In this document: piece by piece, positions 26,154-34,342 of the stretch | Numbering within the stretch: the first letter of the stretch is position 1 | Layout of the letters: every line of letters begins with the position of its first letter | The notes under the pieces: model-generated | What the model was told of the DNA's origin: nothing | Databases searched by the model: none | Seen by the model: only the letters and a program-made list of their open reading frames with translations | Assembly: GCA_001769035.1 (NCBI GenBank) | Contig: MENF01000187.1 | Coordinates: 1-55,956, forward strand | From: Bacteroidetes bacterium GWA2_32_17 | GTDB lineage: Bacteria > Bacteroidota > Bacteroidia > Bacteroidales > GWA2-32-17 | DNA length: 55,956 bases | Direction of reading: 5' to 3' | Position numbers and translations under genes: made by a program

Positions 26154-26292
26154 ATTGTATTTTTCAGCCAATGTCTGAGTTCTCTACAATATATTTAATG
26201 ATTTCATTTAGCTTTATAAAAAAATAATGTAATTTTATTTTTTTTTTAAATGAATTTGGTCAATAAAACATCAAAGTATTCATAAAGAGGGG

Positions 26293-26411
26293 TTCTAAAA
26301 ATTAGCTGTTTTGAGGCGGACAAGATTTTAAAAACGGAGTTTACTATTGTAAATGAGTGTTTTAAAATAACAGTCCAACGATAAAAGAGCAATTTTTATA
26401 ACTCCCGTTAC
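26293..26411. repeat. Nested palindrome between porQ and cmk
   Basis: TTCTAAAAATTAGCT (26293-26307) is inverted at AGCAATTTTTATAA (26398-26411). Inside, GGAC pairs with GTCC, ATTTTAAAA with TTTTAAAAT, and GTTTAC, TATT, GTAAAT forms the apex. It ends 10 bp before the cmk ATG. Its TTTGAGGC and GTTTTAAAA words resemble parts of the element at 34151-34342, suggesting a dispersed family. No reading frame is present. Confidence 0.65.
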
Positions 26412-26420
26412 AATTAGTTA

Positions 26421-27107
26421 ATGAGAGATTTAATTATAGCAATAGATGGTTACAGTTCTTGTGGTAAAAGCACCATGGCAAAATCTGTTGCTAAATTATT
26501 AGGTTATATTTATATTGATAGTGGTGCAATGTATAGAGCTGTAACATTATACTGTATAAGATATGGAATAATAAAAAATTCTAATGTAAACATTGAACTT
26601 TTAAAACAAAATCTCAATACAATTGACATCAGATTTTTACAAAATAATTTAACAAATGAAAGCGAAACTTGGCTTAATGGTGAGAATGTAGAAGATGAAA
26701 TACGAAAACAAGAAGTTGCTTCGTGCGTGAGCATTGTTAGCAAAATTCCTGAGGTAAGAAAAAAACTTGTTTCAATTCAACGTAAAATTGGCGAAAACAA
26801 AAAGATTGTTATGGATGGCAGAGATATTGGAACTGTTGTTTTTCCTGAAGCTGATTTAAAAATATTTATGACTGCCAATCAAATTATTAGAGCTGAACGA
26901 AGATTACTCGAAATGAACGAAAAAGGAATGCAAATTACTATTAACGAAGTTGTTGAAAATATTAAATTACGTGATAACATTGACGAAAGCAGAGTAATAA
27001 GCCCTTTACGAAAAGCCGATGATGCTATTGTGCTCGATAATAGCAATATGACACGTGAAGAACAATTAGATTGGGTTATGCAAAAAATTAATCAAATTGA
27101 ACCATGA
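26421..27107 (+). CDS. cmk: (d)CMP kinase
   Basis: A 228-residue cytosolic P-loop kinase that phosphorylates CMP and dCMP to the diphosphates. The P-loop is GYSSCGKST (residues 8-16), a Cys-containing variant of GxxxxGKS. It is followed by YIDSGAMYRA for CMP binding, the MDGRDIGTVVFPEADLKIF block (about 132-150) and the RAERRL lid arginines. The length is normal. It overlaps ispH by 4 bp (ATGA), so the two are translationally coupled. The nested palindrome upstream leaves almost no room for a separate promoter near the start, so transcription may come from porQ. Confidence 0.95.
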   Translation: MRDLIIAIDGYSSCGKSTMAKSVAKLLGYIYIDSGAMYRAVTLYCIRYGIIKNSNVNIELLKQNLNTIDIRFLQNNLTNESETWLNGENVEDEIRKQEVASCVSIVSKIPEVRKKLVSIQRKIGENKKIVMDGRDIGTVVFPEADLKIFMTANQIIRAERRLLEMNEKGMQITINEVVENIKLRDNIDESRVISPLRKADDAIVLDNSNMTREEQLDWVMQKINQIEP

Positions 27108-27976
27108 TTGTTGAAATTGATAAAAATTCAGGATTCTGTTTCGGAGTTGTGTTTGCAATAAAAAAAGCCGAAGAACAATTATCAAAATATGGTAAACTAT
27201 ATTGCTTGGGCGATATTGTGCATAATAATTTAGAAGTTGAACGATTAAAACTTTTAGGTCTTATTACTATTGATTATGATGAATTTAAAAAATTGCACGA
27301 TTGCGCGGTGTTAATTAGGGCACATGGCGAACCGCCTGAAACTTATAAAATTGCAAAAGATAATAACATTATGCTTTTAGATGCTACTTGCCCGGTTGTA
27401 CTTAGGTTACAACATAAAATTAAACTCGGTAACGAAGAAATGTTTTCACAAAATGGGCAAGTTGTTATTTATGGTAAGAATGGACATGCCGAAGTAAATG
27501 GATTAGTGGGGCAAACCGAAGGCAAAGCTGTAGTTGTTGGAAACATTAGTGAACTTAATAAAATTGATTTTTCAAAGCCTATAACAATATACTCACAAAC
27601 TACTCAAAACACCGAAAGCTATAAAGAAATAATTGCTGAAATAAAAAGAAGAATGGTAAAGGCAGGGGGAAAAGTCATTTTAAAAACACACGATTCTACT
27701 TGCCGTCAGGTTTCATCACGTCAAACCGAATTAAAAAAATTTTGTATTAAACATGATATTGTTATTTTTGTGAGTGGAAAAAAGAGTTCAAACGGTAAGG
27801 TTCTTTTTAATGTTTGCAAGCAGGTAAACTCGCGTACTTACTTAGTTTCAGAGTTAGTTGAAGTAAATAAAGAATGGTTCAGGGAAAATGATTCGGTGGG
27901 CATTTGTGGTGCCACTTCAACTCCGCGATGGCTTATGGAAAAAATTGCAGATGAAATTAAATCACTAAATATTTGA
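27104..27976 (+). CDS. ispH: 4-hydroxy-3-methylbut-2-enyl diphosphate reductase
   Basis: The last enzyme of the MEP isoprenoid pathway, an iron-sulfur protein producing IPP and DMAPP. The three cluster cysteines are Cys12 in NSGFCFGV, the Cys in DATCPVV (about 99) and the Cys in DSTCRQVSSRQ (about 201). The active-site Glu lies in GHAEVNG, and the C-terminal GATSTPRWLMEKI loop is present. Length 290 is normal. The final TGA overlaps an alternative TTG start of pfkA. IPP supplies the polyprenyl chains needed by the UbiA-family enzyme in this window, but no direct genetic link is implied. Confidence 0.96.
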   Translation: MIVEIDKNSGFCFGVVFAIKKAEEQLSKYGKLYCLGDIVHNNLEVERLKLLGLITIDYDEFKKLHDCAVLIRAHGEPPETYKIAKDNNIMLLDATCPVVLRLQHKIKLGNEEMFSQNGQVVIYGKNGHAEVNGLVGQTEGKAVVVGNISELNKIDFSKPITIYSQTTQNTESYKEIIAEIKRRMVKAGGKVILKTHDSTCRQVSSRQTELKKFCIKHDIVIFVSGKKSSNGKVLFNVCKQVNSRTYLVSELVEVNKEWFRENDSVGICGATSTPRWLMEKIADEIKSLNI

Positions 27977-27981
27977 TTGTT

Positions 27982-28962
27982 ATGGCAAAAATTAAAAGTG
28001 TTGGAGTATTGACATCAGGGGGCGACTCACCTGGTATGAATGCAGCTATCAGAGCTGTAGTCAGAGCAGCTATTTATCACGGGTTGGTTCCTTACGGCAT
28101 TCATCATGGTTATTACGGAATGATGACGGGACAAATCAGGGAATTGAAATCGCATAATGTTTCCGGTATTATTCAATATGGTGGTACAATACTTAAAACT
28201 GCACGTTGTGAAGAGTTTAAAACGCCCGAAGGTCGCAAAATGGCTTATGAACAATTAAAAAAACATAATATTGACTCTGTAGTTGTTATCGGTGGTGATG
28301 GTTCGTTCAGGGGTGCCGGATGTTTTACTGCTGAGTATGATATTCCCTGTGTCGGTTTGCCCGGAACAATTGATAATGACATATTTGGAACAGACTATAC
28401 CATAGGTTATGATACTGCCTTAAATACAGTTGTGCAATGTATTGATAAAATACGCGACACAGCAAGTTCGCACGATAGACTTTTCTTTGTTGAAGTTATG
28501 GGCAGAGATGCGGGTTTTATTGCCCTCCACTCTGGACTTGCATGCGGTGCAGAAGCTATATTAATACCTGAAGTAGAAACTCATCTCGAAACTTTAAAGA
28601 ATTATCTTGAAGAAGGAAACAAACGAAAGAAATCCAGTAGTATTATTATTGTTGCCGAAGGCGATGATGCGGGAGGAGCGTTCGATATTGCCAATAAGGT
28701 TAAAGAAGATTTTAAAGATTACACTGTTCGTGTTTCGGTACTTGGGCATATACAAAGAGGTGGAAGCCCAACAGCTTTTGACAGATACTTAGCTACCCGG
28801 TTGGGTGTTGCTGCCATTGATGCTCTGCTTGATGACCAAAAAAGCATTATGGTTGGTATGATAAATAATGAAATTGTACATACTACTTTTAACAAAACTA
28901 TTAAACAACATCGTATAGCCAACCCAAAATTACTTGAACTTATTGATATTCTTAATGTTTAA
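27982..28962 (+). CDS. pfkA: ATP-dependent 6-phosphofructokinase
   Basis: A 326-residue glycolytic kinase converting fructose 6-phosphate to the 1,6-bisphosphate. I start at the ATG at 27982 (MAKIKSVGVLTSGGDSPGMN), not the upstream TTG at 27973. The motifs are those of ATP-using enzymes: GGDGS (Gly after the second Asp), PGTIDND with Gly before TIDND, and GRDAGFIAL. The C-terminal HIQRGGSPTAFDR carries the fructose-phosphate arginine. The sequence looks GC-richer than its neighbours, perhaps from codon bias for high expression. A PPi-type paralogue follows after a heptad array. Confidence 0.95.
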   Translation: MAKIKSVGVLTSGGDSPGMNAAIRAVVRAAIYHGLVPYGIHHGYYGMMTGQIRELKSHNVSGIIQYGGTILKTARCEEFKTPEGRKMAYEQLKKHNIDSVVVIGGDGSFRGAGCFTAEYDIPCVGLPGTIDNDIFGTDYTIGYDTALNTVVQCIDKIRDTASSHDRLFFVEVMGRDAGFIALHSGLACGAEAILIPEVETHLETLKNYLEEGNKRKKSSSIIIVAEGDDAGGAFDIANKVKEDFKDYTVRVSVLGHIQRGGSPTAFDRYLATRLGVAAIDALLDDQKSIMVGMINNEIVHTTFNKTIKQHRIANPKLLELIDILNV

Positions 28963-28993
28963 TAAATAACCCTGTCATCAAACTATTTGCCAG

Positions 28994-29069
28994 TGAACAA
29001 TAAACAATGAACAATAAACAATGAACAATAAACAATGAACAATAAACAATGAACAATAAACAATGAACA
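28994..29069. repeat. AACAATA/AACAATG heptad array between the two phosphofructokinase genes
   Basis: About eleven consecutive 7-bp units alternate TGAACAA and TAAACAA, giving a near-perfect 14-bp period. The array is the same unit as in 9050-9160, 20 kb away. It ends 17 bp before the ATG at 29086 and lies in the leader of the PPi-type kinase. Confidence 0.95.
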
Positions 29070-29085
29070 TTTTTAAACCATAAAT

Positions 29086-30279
29086 ATGAACTCAAATAAA
29101 AAAAAAATCGGAATTATTTTTTCAGGAGGTCCCGCTCCAAGTGCTAATTCAGTTATATCAGCATGTGCCCTCAGTTTCCTTGATAAAAAAATATCATGTA
29201 TAGGATTTTACCGAGGATATGAATTTATCGAAAAATTCGATAAAAATGCTCCAAATATTATCGAAGGCGAACACTATGTTAATATAGATTATTCAGTATC
29301 AAAGATACGCAACGAAAAAGGTATTATGCTAAAGACTTCCCGAGCTAACCCCGGTGCAGGAATTAAAAACATGGAAGATTTTAACAACAAAGAAAAAACA
29401 CAAAAACTGCAAAATATAATTAACGCATTAAATTATTTGAATATTAATACTTTAATTTCAATCGGCGGAGATGATACTCTTAAAACTGCCAATTTCCTTA
29501 AAATAATGGGAGTCAATGTTATCCATATTCCAAAAACTATAGACAATGACTATTTTGGTATCCCATGGACATTTGGTTTTTGGACCTGTGTAAATATTGC
29601 CAAATCTCTCATTATAAATCTTGAAGCCGATGCCATGTCAACCGATGCCTTTGTTATTGCTGAATTAATGGGAAGAAAATCCGGCTGGATTACTTATGCC
29701 ACTGGAATTGCCGGAGAAGCTATAAAAATGATTTCTACCGAAGATGTTGATACTGAACTAATAGACATTCATGCTATTGCTAATGAAATCGCTGACCTTA
29801 TTCAACTTAGGCAGAAAATGAAACGCCCTTATGGTGTGATTTGTATAGCCGAGGGATTAGTTGAAAAATTACCAGACGATATGAAACCTGAAACCGTAGA
29901 TTCGCATGGAAATATAAAACTCGACAAAGCCCAAATCGGATTAATTATTTCTGATATGGTGTCTTTCATTTACAAGCAAAGGACAGGAAAAGAAATAAAA
30001 ATCGTTAACAAACAGATAGGTTACGAAACCCGTGCAGGCGAGCCGATAAGCTACGATATTGTTTTAGGTTCCATGCTTGGTTATGGAGCATATAAACTTT
30101 ATTCAAAAGAACAATTCGGACAAATGGTTTCAGTTTCAGATGAGTTTGAAATTAAAGGTATCCCTTTTCAAGAACTTATAGATCCAGTTACGCTGCTTAC
30201 AAAAATCAGACTTGTTCCTAAAGGCAGCGATTTTCATAATCTGAAAGAAATTCTTTCATACAGAGATTACGAAAAGTAA
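29086..30279 (+). CDS. pfp: PPi-dependent phosphofructokinase (diphosphate-fructose-6-phosphate phosphotransferase)
   Basis: A 397-residue member of the phosphofructokinase fold. Two substitutions mark the pyrophosphate-using branch: GGDDT instead of GGDGS (near residue 127), and PKTIDND with Lys instead of Gly before TIDND (near 150). GRKSGWITYATG replaces the GRDAGFIAL of pfkA. Such enzymes run reversibly and save ATP in glycolysis. The N-terminus GIIFSGGPAPSANSVI is the first phosphate loop. The gene follows pfkA by 123 bp, separated by a heptad array. Cofactor choice is inferred from these residues; the family also contains some ATP users. Confidence 0.85.
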   Translation: MNSNKKKIGIIFSGGPAPSANSVISACALSFLDKKISCIGFYRGYEFIEKFDKNAPNIIEGEHYVNIDYSVSKIRNEKGIMLKTSRANPGAGIKNMEDFNNKEKTQKLQNIINALNYLNINTLISIGGDDTLKTANFLKIMGVNVIHIPKTIDNDYFGIPWTFGFWTCVNIAKSLIINLEADAMSTDAFVIAELMGRKSGWITYATGIAGEAIKMISTEDVDTELIDIHAIANEIADLIQLRQKMKRPYGVICIAEGLVEKLPDDMKPETVDSHGNIKLDKAQIGLIISDMVSFIYKQRTGKEIKIVNKQIGYETRAGEPISYDIVLGSMLGYGAYKLYSKEQFGQMVSVSDEFEIKGIPFQELIDPVTLLTKIRLVPKGSDFHNLKEILSYRDYEK

Positions 30280-30293
30280 AAAGTTAGAAGTAA

Positions 30294-30475
30294 AACATAG
30301 AACAATGAACATAGAACATAGAACGTAGAACAGTGTACAAAGTATTATGTATAATGAAATGATAACAATTTAACAATAAAACAATGTATGACGATGTATT
30401 AACAATGTATGACAACAGAATAACAATGAATGACAAAGTATTATAATGTATGACTACTGTATAACAATATCAAGT
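30294..30475. repeat. TAGAACA heptads followed by a 21-bp tandem array
   Basis: At 30294-30338 the units are ATAGAAC, AATGAAC, ATAGAAC, ATAGAAC, GTAGAAC. From 30380 a 21-bp unit repeats: 30380-30400, 30401-30421, 30422-30442 and a 20-bp fourth copy at 30443-30462, each of the type AACAATG, TATGACA, then a variable heptad. The 21-bp period equals three heptads. It sits in the leader of the SMR gene. Confidence 0.85.
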
Positions 30476-30491
30476 ATAATTAAAATTAAGG

Positions 30492-30499
30492 TATATTTG
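30492..30499 (+). promoter_or_regulatory. Possible -7 element of the SMR gene
   Basis: TATATTTG fits TAnnTTTG and lies 20 bp before the ATG at 30520. No TTG box is seen at the right distance because the upstream sequence is the 21-bp repeat. Confidence 0.35.
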
Positions 30500-30519
30500 C
30501 CCGATTAATAAAAAAAAAT

Positions 30520-30837
30520 ATGAAATGGTTATTTCTTGCATTAGGAATTCTTTTTGAGGTTATTGCTTTAGTTTTTATGAAAAAATCTTATGGGTTTACA
30601 AAATTATGGCCCGATATATTTGTTGTGTTTTTTTATGCACTTGCATTGGGATGTTTAATTTTAGTTTTAAGAAGAATGGATACCAGCATTGCTTATGCAA
30701 TATGGGCAAGTGTTGGTACTCTTATTGTGGCAGTTGTGGGAATAGTATGGTTAAAAGAACCTATTACAGCTATTAAAATTGTTTCAATGATTTTAATTGT
30801 TATCGGGGTATTTGGCTTGGAATATTCTGATAAATAA
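30520..30837 (+). CDS. Small multidrug resistance (SMR) family transporter
   Basis: A 105-residue inner-membrane protein with four transmembrane segments, the size and layout of EmrE/QacE-type proton-coupled exporters. The essential membrane glutamate is Glu13 in ALGILFEVIAL. The third segment carries AYAIWASVGT, a close match to the family signature AYAIWxGxG, and segment four ends VIGVFGLEYSDK. Only one SMR gene is present, so it probably works as a homodimer. Substrates may be quaternary ammonium, guanidinium or polyamine-like cations; sequence alone does not decide. priA starts 11 bp after its stop. Confidence 0.9.
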   Translation: MKWLFLALGILFEVIALVFMKKSYGFTKLWPDIFVVFFYALALGCLILVLRRMDTSIAYAIWASVGTLIVAVVGIVWLKEPITAIKIVSMILIVIGVFGLEYSDK

Positions 30838-30847
30838 ACAATATTTA

Positions 30848-33322
30848 ATGCCAAATAAAACCACTTTTGTTGATGTATTGTTACCATTAGCTTTATCCGG
30901 ATATTTTACCTATTCAGTATCCGAAAATTTAATTTCAAACATTAAAATTGGCAAACGCGTTGTTGTTCAGTTTGGCAAAAAAAAACTTTATACAGCAATT
31001 ATTTGTAATATTCATAACAATGTTCCTCAATTTGAATATAAAAACATATTGCAGATAATAGATAACGACCCAATTGTTAATCATTTACAGCTATCATTTT
31101 GGCAATGGTTATGTATGTATTATATGTGTACTATTGGTGAAGTTTATAAAGCTGCTTTGCCATCAGGATTGAAACTCGAAAGTGAATCAGTTATTTTACC
31201 GGGAAATAATATTTTAACTGAAATTGATTTATCAGATGATGAGATTTTAATAGTTGAATTGTTAAAACAACATGGTTCAATATTAATTGAGGACGTTGTT
31301 AAAGCAACAGGCAAACAAAATGTTTATTCGTTAATTGGCTCTTTAGTTTCCAAAAAAATTATTATTGTTGAGGAATCGCTTACCGAAAGGTATATTCCTA
31401 AATATGAACAGTATGTTACAATTTCCGATGAAATAGAAACTGAAGAACATTTTAACACTATTTACAATAATTTATCAAAAGCTCCAAAACAAGCCGATTT
31501 GCTGCTTAAATTAGCCGAATTGATTAAGCTTTTTACTCCCCAGCAAAGCAGTATTAAAAAGTCAGGATTACTTAAAAATCTTCCTAACTCTGCTAATATA
31601 CTTCGCGAACTTCAAAAAAAGAAAATTGTAAAAGTTTTTGAAAAGGAAGTTAGTCGCTTTAATAATTTTTCTTCTGAAAAAATAGAAATAGCTGTTTTAA
31701 GCAGTTTACAAAAATCGGTGTATTCAAAAATTAAAGAATTATTAACCGAAAAAGATACCGTGTATTTGCATGGTGTTACATCTAGCGGAAAAACTGAAAT
31801 TTATATTCATTTAATTAACGATTATATTAGCAAAGGCAAACAAGTTCTGTATTTACTGCCCGAAATTGCGTTAACAAATCAAATAATAAATCGTTTACGG
31901 CTTGTTTTTGGAAACTTAATTGGTGTTTATCATAGTAAGTTCAGCGATGCCGAAAGAGTAGAAACATACTTGAATGTATTACAAGATGATAATGCTAAAA
32001 ATCCGTTCAAAATAATACTTGGTGTCAGGTCGTCTATTTTTTTGCCATTTAAAAATTTAGGCTTAATTATTATTGACGAAGAACACGAAAATACATATAA
32101 GCAATTCGACCCTGCACCTCGTTATAATGCCCGTGACTCTGCCCTTATGCTTGCAAAAATGCATGGTGCAAAAGTAATTCTTGGCTCTGCAACTCCCTCA
32201 ATAGAAAGTTATTACAATACATCCTCAAATAAATTTGGGAAGGTAGAGTTATTTACTCGTTTTCAGGATATTAAAATGCCTGTAATTGAGGTTGTTGATA
32301 CAAAAGAAGCATATAAACGCAAACAAATGAAATTACATTTTTCGCCTGTTTTATTAGAAAACATTGTGCAAACTATCGAAATTGGCAAACAAGTAATTTT
32401 ATTTCAAAACCGACGCGGTTTTTCGCCATGGTTAGAATGTGCCGACTGCAGTTGGATTCCTGGTTGCCGCCACTGCGATGTAAAATTAACATATCACAAA
32501 TTCGAAAATCGTTTAATTTGCCATTATTGCGGTTTTTCAATTAATGTTCCTTCTACTTGTCATGCTTGCAGTGGTAAAAATGTAATTATGAAAGGTTTTG
32601 GTACAGAGCGTGTTGAAGATGACTTATCAATTATTTTTCCGAATTATAAAATTGGAAGAATGGATTTGGATTCTGCCCGAACCCGAAAAAAAATTGACCA
32701 GATAATCGAAGATTTTGAAATCGGAAAAACTCAAATTCTTGTTGGCACTCAAATGTTATCAAAAGGTTTAGATTTTAACAATGTTGGTTTAGTTGGTGTA
32801 TTAAATGCCGACAATATGCTAAATTTTCCCGATTTTAGAGCAAACGAACGAAGTTTTCAGCTAATGGCTCAGGTTAGTGGCAGGGCAGGAAGAAAAGGTG
32901 AACAAGGAAAAGTAATAATTCAAACAAGTCAGCCACAACATCCTGTAATTAAATTTGTTATAAATAATGATTATTTGTCTTTATATAACTGGCAAATACA
33001 GGAACGGGCTAAATATAATTATCCCCCATTTTCGCGTTTAATAGAATTTGTACTTAAACATAAACAGGAAGAAATTGTGCAACATGCCGCAGTGGAGTTT
33101 ACAACATTATTACGAAAATATTTTGGTAGTCAATTAATTGGTCCCGATAAACCAATAATTTCAAAAATTCAAAATTATTATTTACGCCACGCACTTATAA
33201 AAGCGAGTAAATCAATCACATTACAACGTGTACGTGAAACTATTACTCTTTGCATTGTTCAAATAAAATCTAATCCTTCTTACAAATCATTAATTATTGT
33301 ACCAAATGTTGACCCAATGTGA
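30848..33322 (+). CDS. priA: Primosomal replication protein N' (PriA helicase)
   Basis: An 824-residue superfamily 2 helicase that restarts stalled replication forks. I use the ATG at 30848 (MPNKTTFVDVLLP); the longer frame from 30797 would overlap the SMR gene and adds an unrelated leader. Walker A is GVTSSGKTEIY (about residue 308), the DEAH-like box is IDEEHENTYKQ, and GSATPS is motif III. The zinc-binding cysteines appear as ECADC, GCRHCD, CHYCG and CHACS (about 535-580), and SGRAGRKGEQG is motif VI. N-terminal DNA-binding domain is present. All key motifs look intact. Confidence 0.95.
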   Translation: MPNKTTFVDVLLPLALSGYFTYSVSENLISNIKIGKRVVVQFGKKKLYTAIICNIHNNVPQFEYKNILQIIDNDPIVNHLQLSFWQWLCMYYMCTIGEVYKAALPSGLKLESESVILPGNNILTEIDLSDDEILIVELLKQHGSILIEDVVKATGKQNVYSLIGSLVSKKIIIVEESLTERYIPKYEQYVTISDEIETEEHFNTIYNNLSKAPKQADLLLKLAELIKLFTPQQSSIKKSGLLKNLPNSANILRELQKKKIVKVFEKEVSRFNNFSSEKIEIAVLSSLQKSVYSKIKELLTEKDTVYLHGVTSSGKTEIYIHLINDYISKGKQVLYLLPEIALTNQIINRLRLVFGNLIGVYHSKFSDAERVETYLNVLQDDNAKNPFKIILGVRSSIFLPFKNLGLIIIDEEHENTYKQFDPAPRYNARDSALMLAKMHGAKVILGSATPSIESYYNTSSNKFGKVELFTRFQDIKMPVIEVVDTKEAYKRKQMKLHFSPVLLENIVQTIEIGKQVILFQNRRGFSPWLECADCSWIPGCRHCDVKLTYHKFENRLICHYCGFSINVPSTCHACSGKNVIMKGFGTERVEDDLSIIFPNYKIGRMDLDSARTRKKIDQIIEDFEIGKTQILVGTQMLSKGLDFNNVGLVGVLNADNMLNFPDFRANERSFQLMAQVSGRAGRKGEQGKVIIQTSQPQHPVIKFVINNDYLSLYNWQIQERAKYNYPPFSRLIEFVLKHKQEEIVQHAAVEFTTLLRKYFGSQLIGPDKPIISKIQNYYLRHALIKASKSITLQRVRETITLCIVQIKSNPSYKSLIIVPNVDPM

Positions 33323-33329
33323 GTTATTT

Positions 33330-33420
33330 TATATCTTTGAGTAGTTAAAAATTGCCACAAAACCACTAAAATACTAAATACCACAAAAATATTCTTTAGC
33401 CATTTATATTTTCGGGTAAA
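33330..33420. repeat. Dispersed repeat remnant after priA
   Basis: GCCACAAAACCACTAAAATACTAAATACCAC at about 33354-33385 is of the low-complexity NCCACNNAA type seen dispersed in this genome and related to the GCCACAGATT words at 1560 and 35190. No hairpin or gene is evident. A possible -7 element for the next gene, TAAATTTG, lies at 33434-33441. Confidence 0.35.
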
Positions 33421-33499
33421 TAAATATTTTTATTAAATTTGCGGGTTTAATTTTTTTTAATAAAAATAAAACTTCTTATTAATGTTATAATAAATAAAT

Positions 33500-34120
33500 A
33501 TGGATTTTAAAACCGAACAGGAAAAATTTTGGGCAGAAGATTTTGGAAATAGTTACATCGAAAGAAATAAAGGTGAAGAGTGTTTAGCTTCAGATTTGAT
33601 TTTTTTTTCTAAAACATTTAACCATATTGGAAAAATAAATTCAGTGATTGAGTTTGGTGCAAACATCGGATTAAATTTAAAAGCAATAAAGCTTTTATTT
33701 CCAAAAATTCAATTATTTGGTATCGAAATAAACAAACAAGCATCAATTGAACTTTCTAATGTTATTGGTAGTGAAAATATTTTTAATGGTTCTATTTTCG
33801 ACTATGAGCCAAAAAAGAAATTTGCTCTTTCTTTAATAAAAGGCGTTCTAATTCATATTAATCCCAATATGCTCAATAATGTTTACGAAAAACTTTACAA
33901 TTCGAGTAGTAAATACATCTTAATTTGCGAATATTACAATCCTTCACCCGTAACTGTTAATTACAGAGGTCATAGCGAACGTTTATTTAAAAGAGATTTT
34001 GCCGGCGAAATGCTCGAAAAATACAATGATTTAAAATTAGTTGATTATGGCTTCTGTTACAAAAGAGACAATGCATTTCCTCAAGATGATGTTACCTGGT
34101 TTTTACTTGAGAAATGTTAA
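33500..34120 (+). CDS. SAM-dependent methyltransferase (pseudaminic acid biosynthesis-associated methylase type)
   Basis: A 206-residue class I methyltransferase. The SAM-binding motif I is VIEFGANIGLNLKA (about residues 49-62), followed by an acidic strand end in FGIEINK. The N-terminal MDFKTEQEKFWAEDFGNSYIERN is characteristic of a group often found in flagellin-glycan and pseudaminic acid clusters. The C-terminal segment has WFLLEK. Here it stands alone with no sugar biosynthesis genes nearby, so the glycan link is by family only. A TAAATTTG -7-like element lies about 60 bp upstream. The fold is certain, the acceptor is not. Confidence 0.75.
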   Translation: MDFKTEQEKFWAEDFGNSYIERNKGEECLASDLIFFSKTFNHIGKINSVIEFGANIGLNLKAIKLLFPKIQLFGIEINKQASIELSNVIGSENIFNGSIFDYEPKKKFALSLIKGVLIHINPNMLNNVYEKLYNSSSKYILICEYYNPSPVTVNYRGHSERLFKRDFAGEMLEKYNDLKLVDYGFCYKRDNAFPQDDVTWFLLEKC

Positions 34121-34150
34121 GAAAAATAATAATTAAAATGAAAGTAATTA

Positions 34151-34342
34151 GTGTTTGTCTGTAATATCAAGAGTCTGAACTATAATGTTCGAGTTTGAGG
34201 CTTGCGAAGTTTTGAAAATCTCACTGCCTTCGTTTGTGTCTTCACAAACGATTTGCAATGAATTACTGTTTTCAAAACAAGTTTACTCCGTAACGCAGCG
34301 TGCTGGGGCATAACGAAAAAATCGAACATTATGGACAAACAC
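34151..34342. repeat. Nested palindromic mini-element between the methylase and kinase genes
   Basis: GTGTTTGTC (34151-34159) is inverted at GACAAACAC (34334-34342), and ATAATGTTCGA (34182-34192) at TCGAACATTAT (34322-34332). GTTTTGAAAA pairs with TTTTCAAAAC, and CGTTTGTG, TCTT, CACAAACG forms the apex. The outer arm reaches the stop codon of the BadF-type gene. No reading frame is present. The element may act as a 3' hairpin for both convergent genes. Confidence 0.75.

Noticed and set aside
27973-27981. TTG start for pfkA
   Set aside because: The ATG at 27982 gives the standard MAKIKSVGVLTSGGD start; the extra three residues have no support.
30797-30847. Upstream extension of priA
   Set aside because: It overlaps the SMR gene and adds residues unlike PriA; the ATG at 30848 gives the conserved N-terminus.
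34151-34342. Riboswitch
   Set aside because: It lies between convergent 3' ends and consists of simple concentric inverted repeats without any known aptamer pattern.
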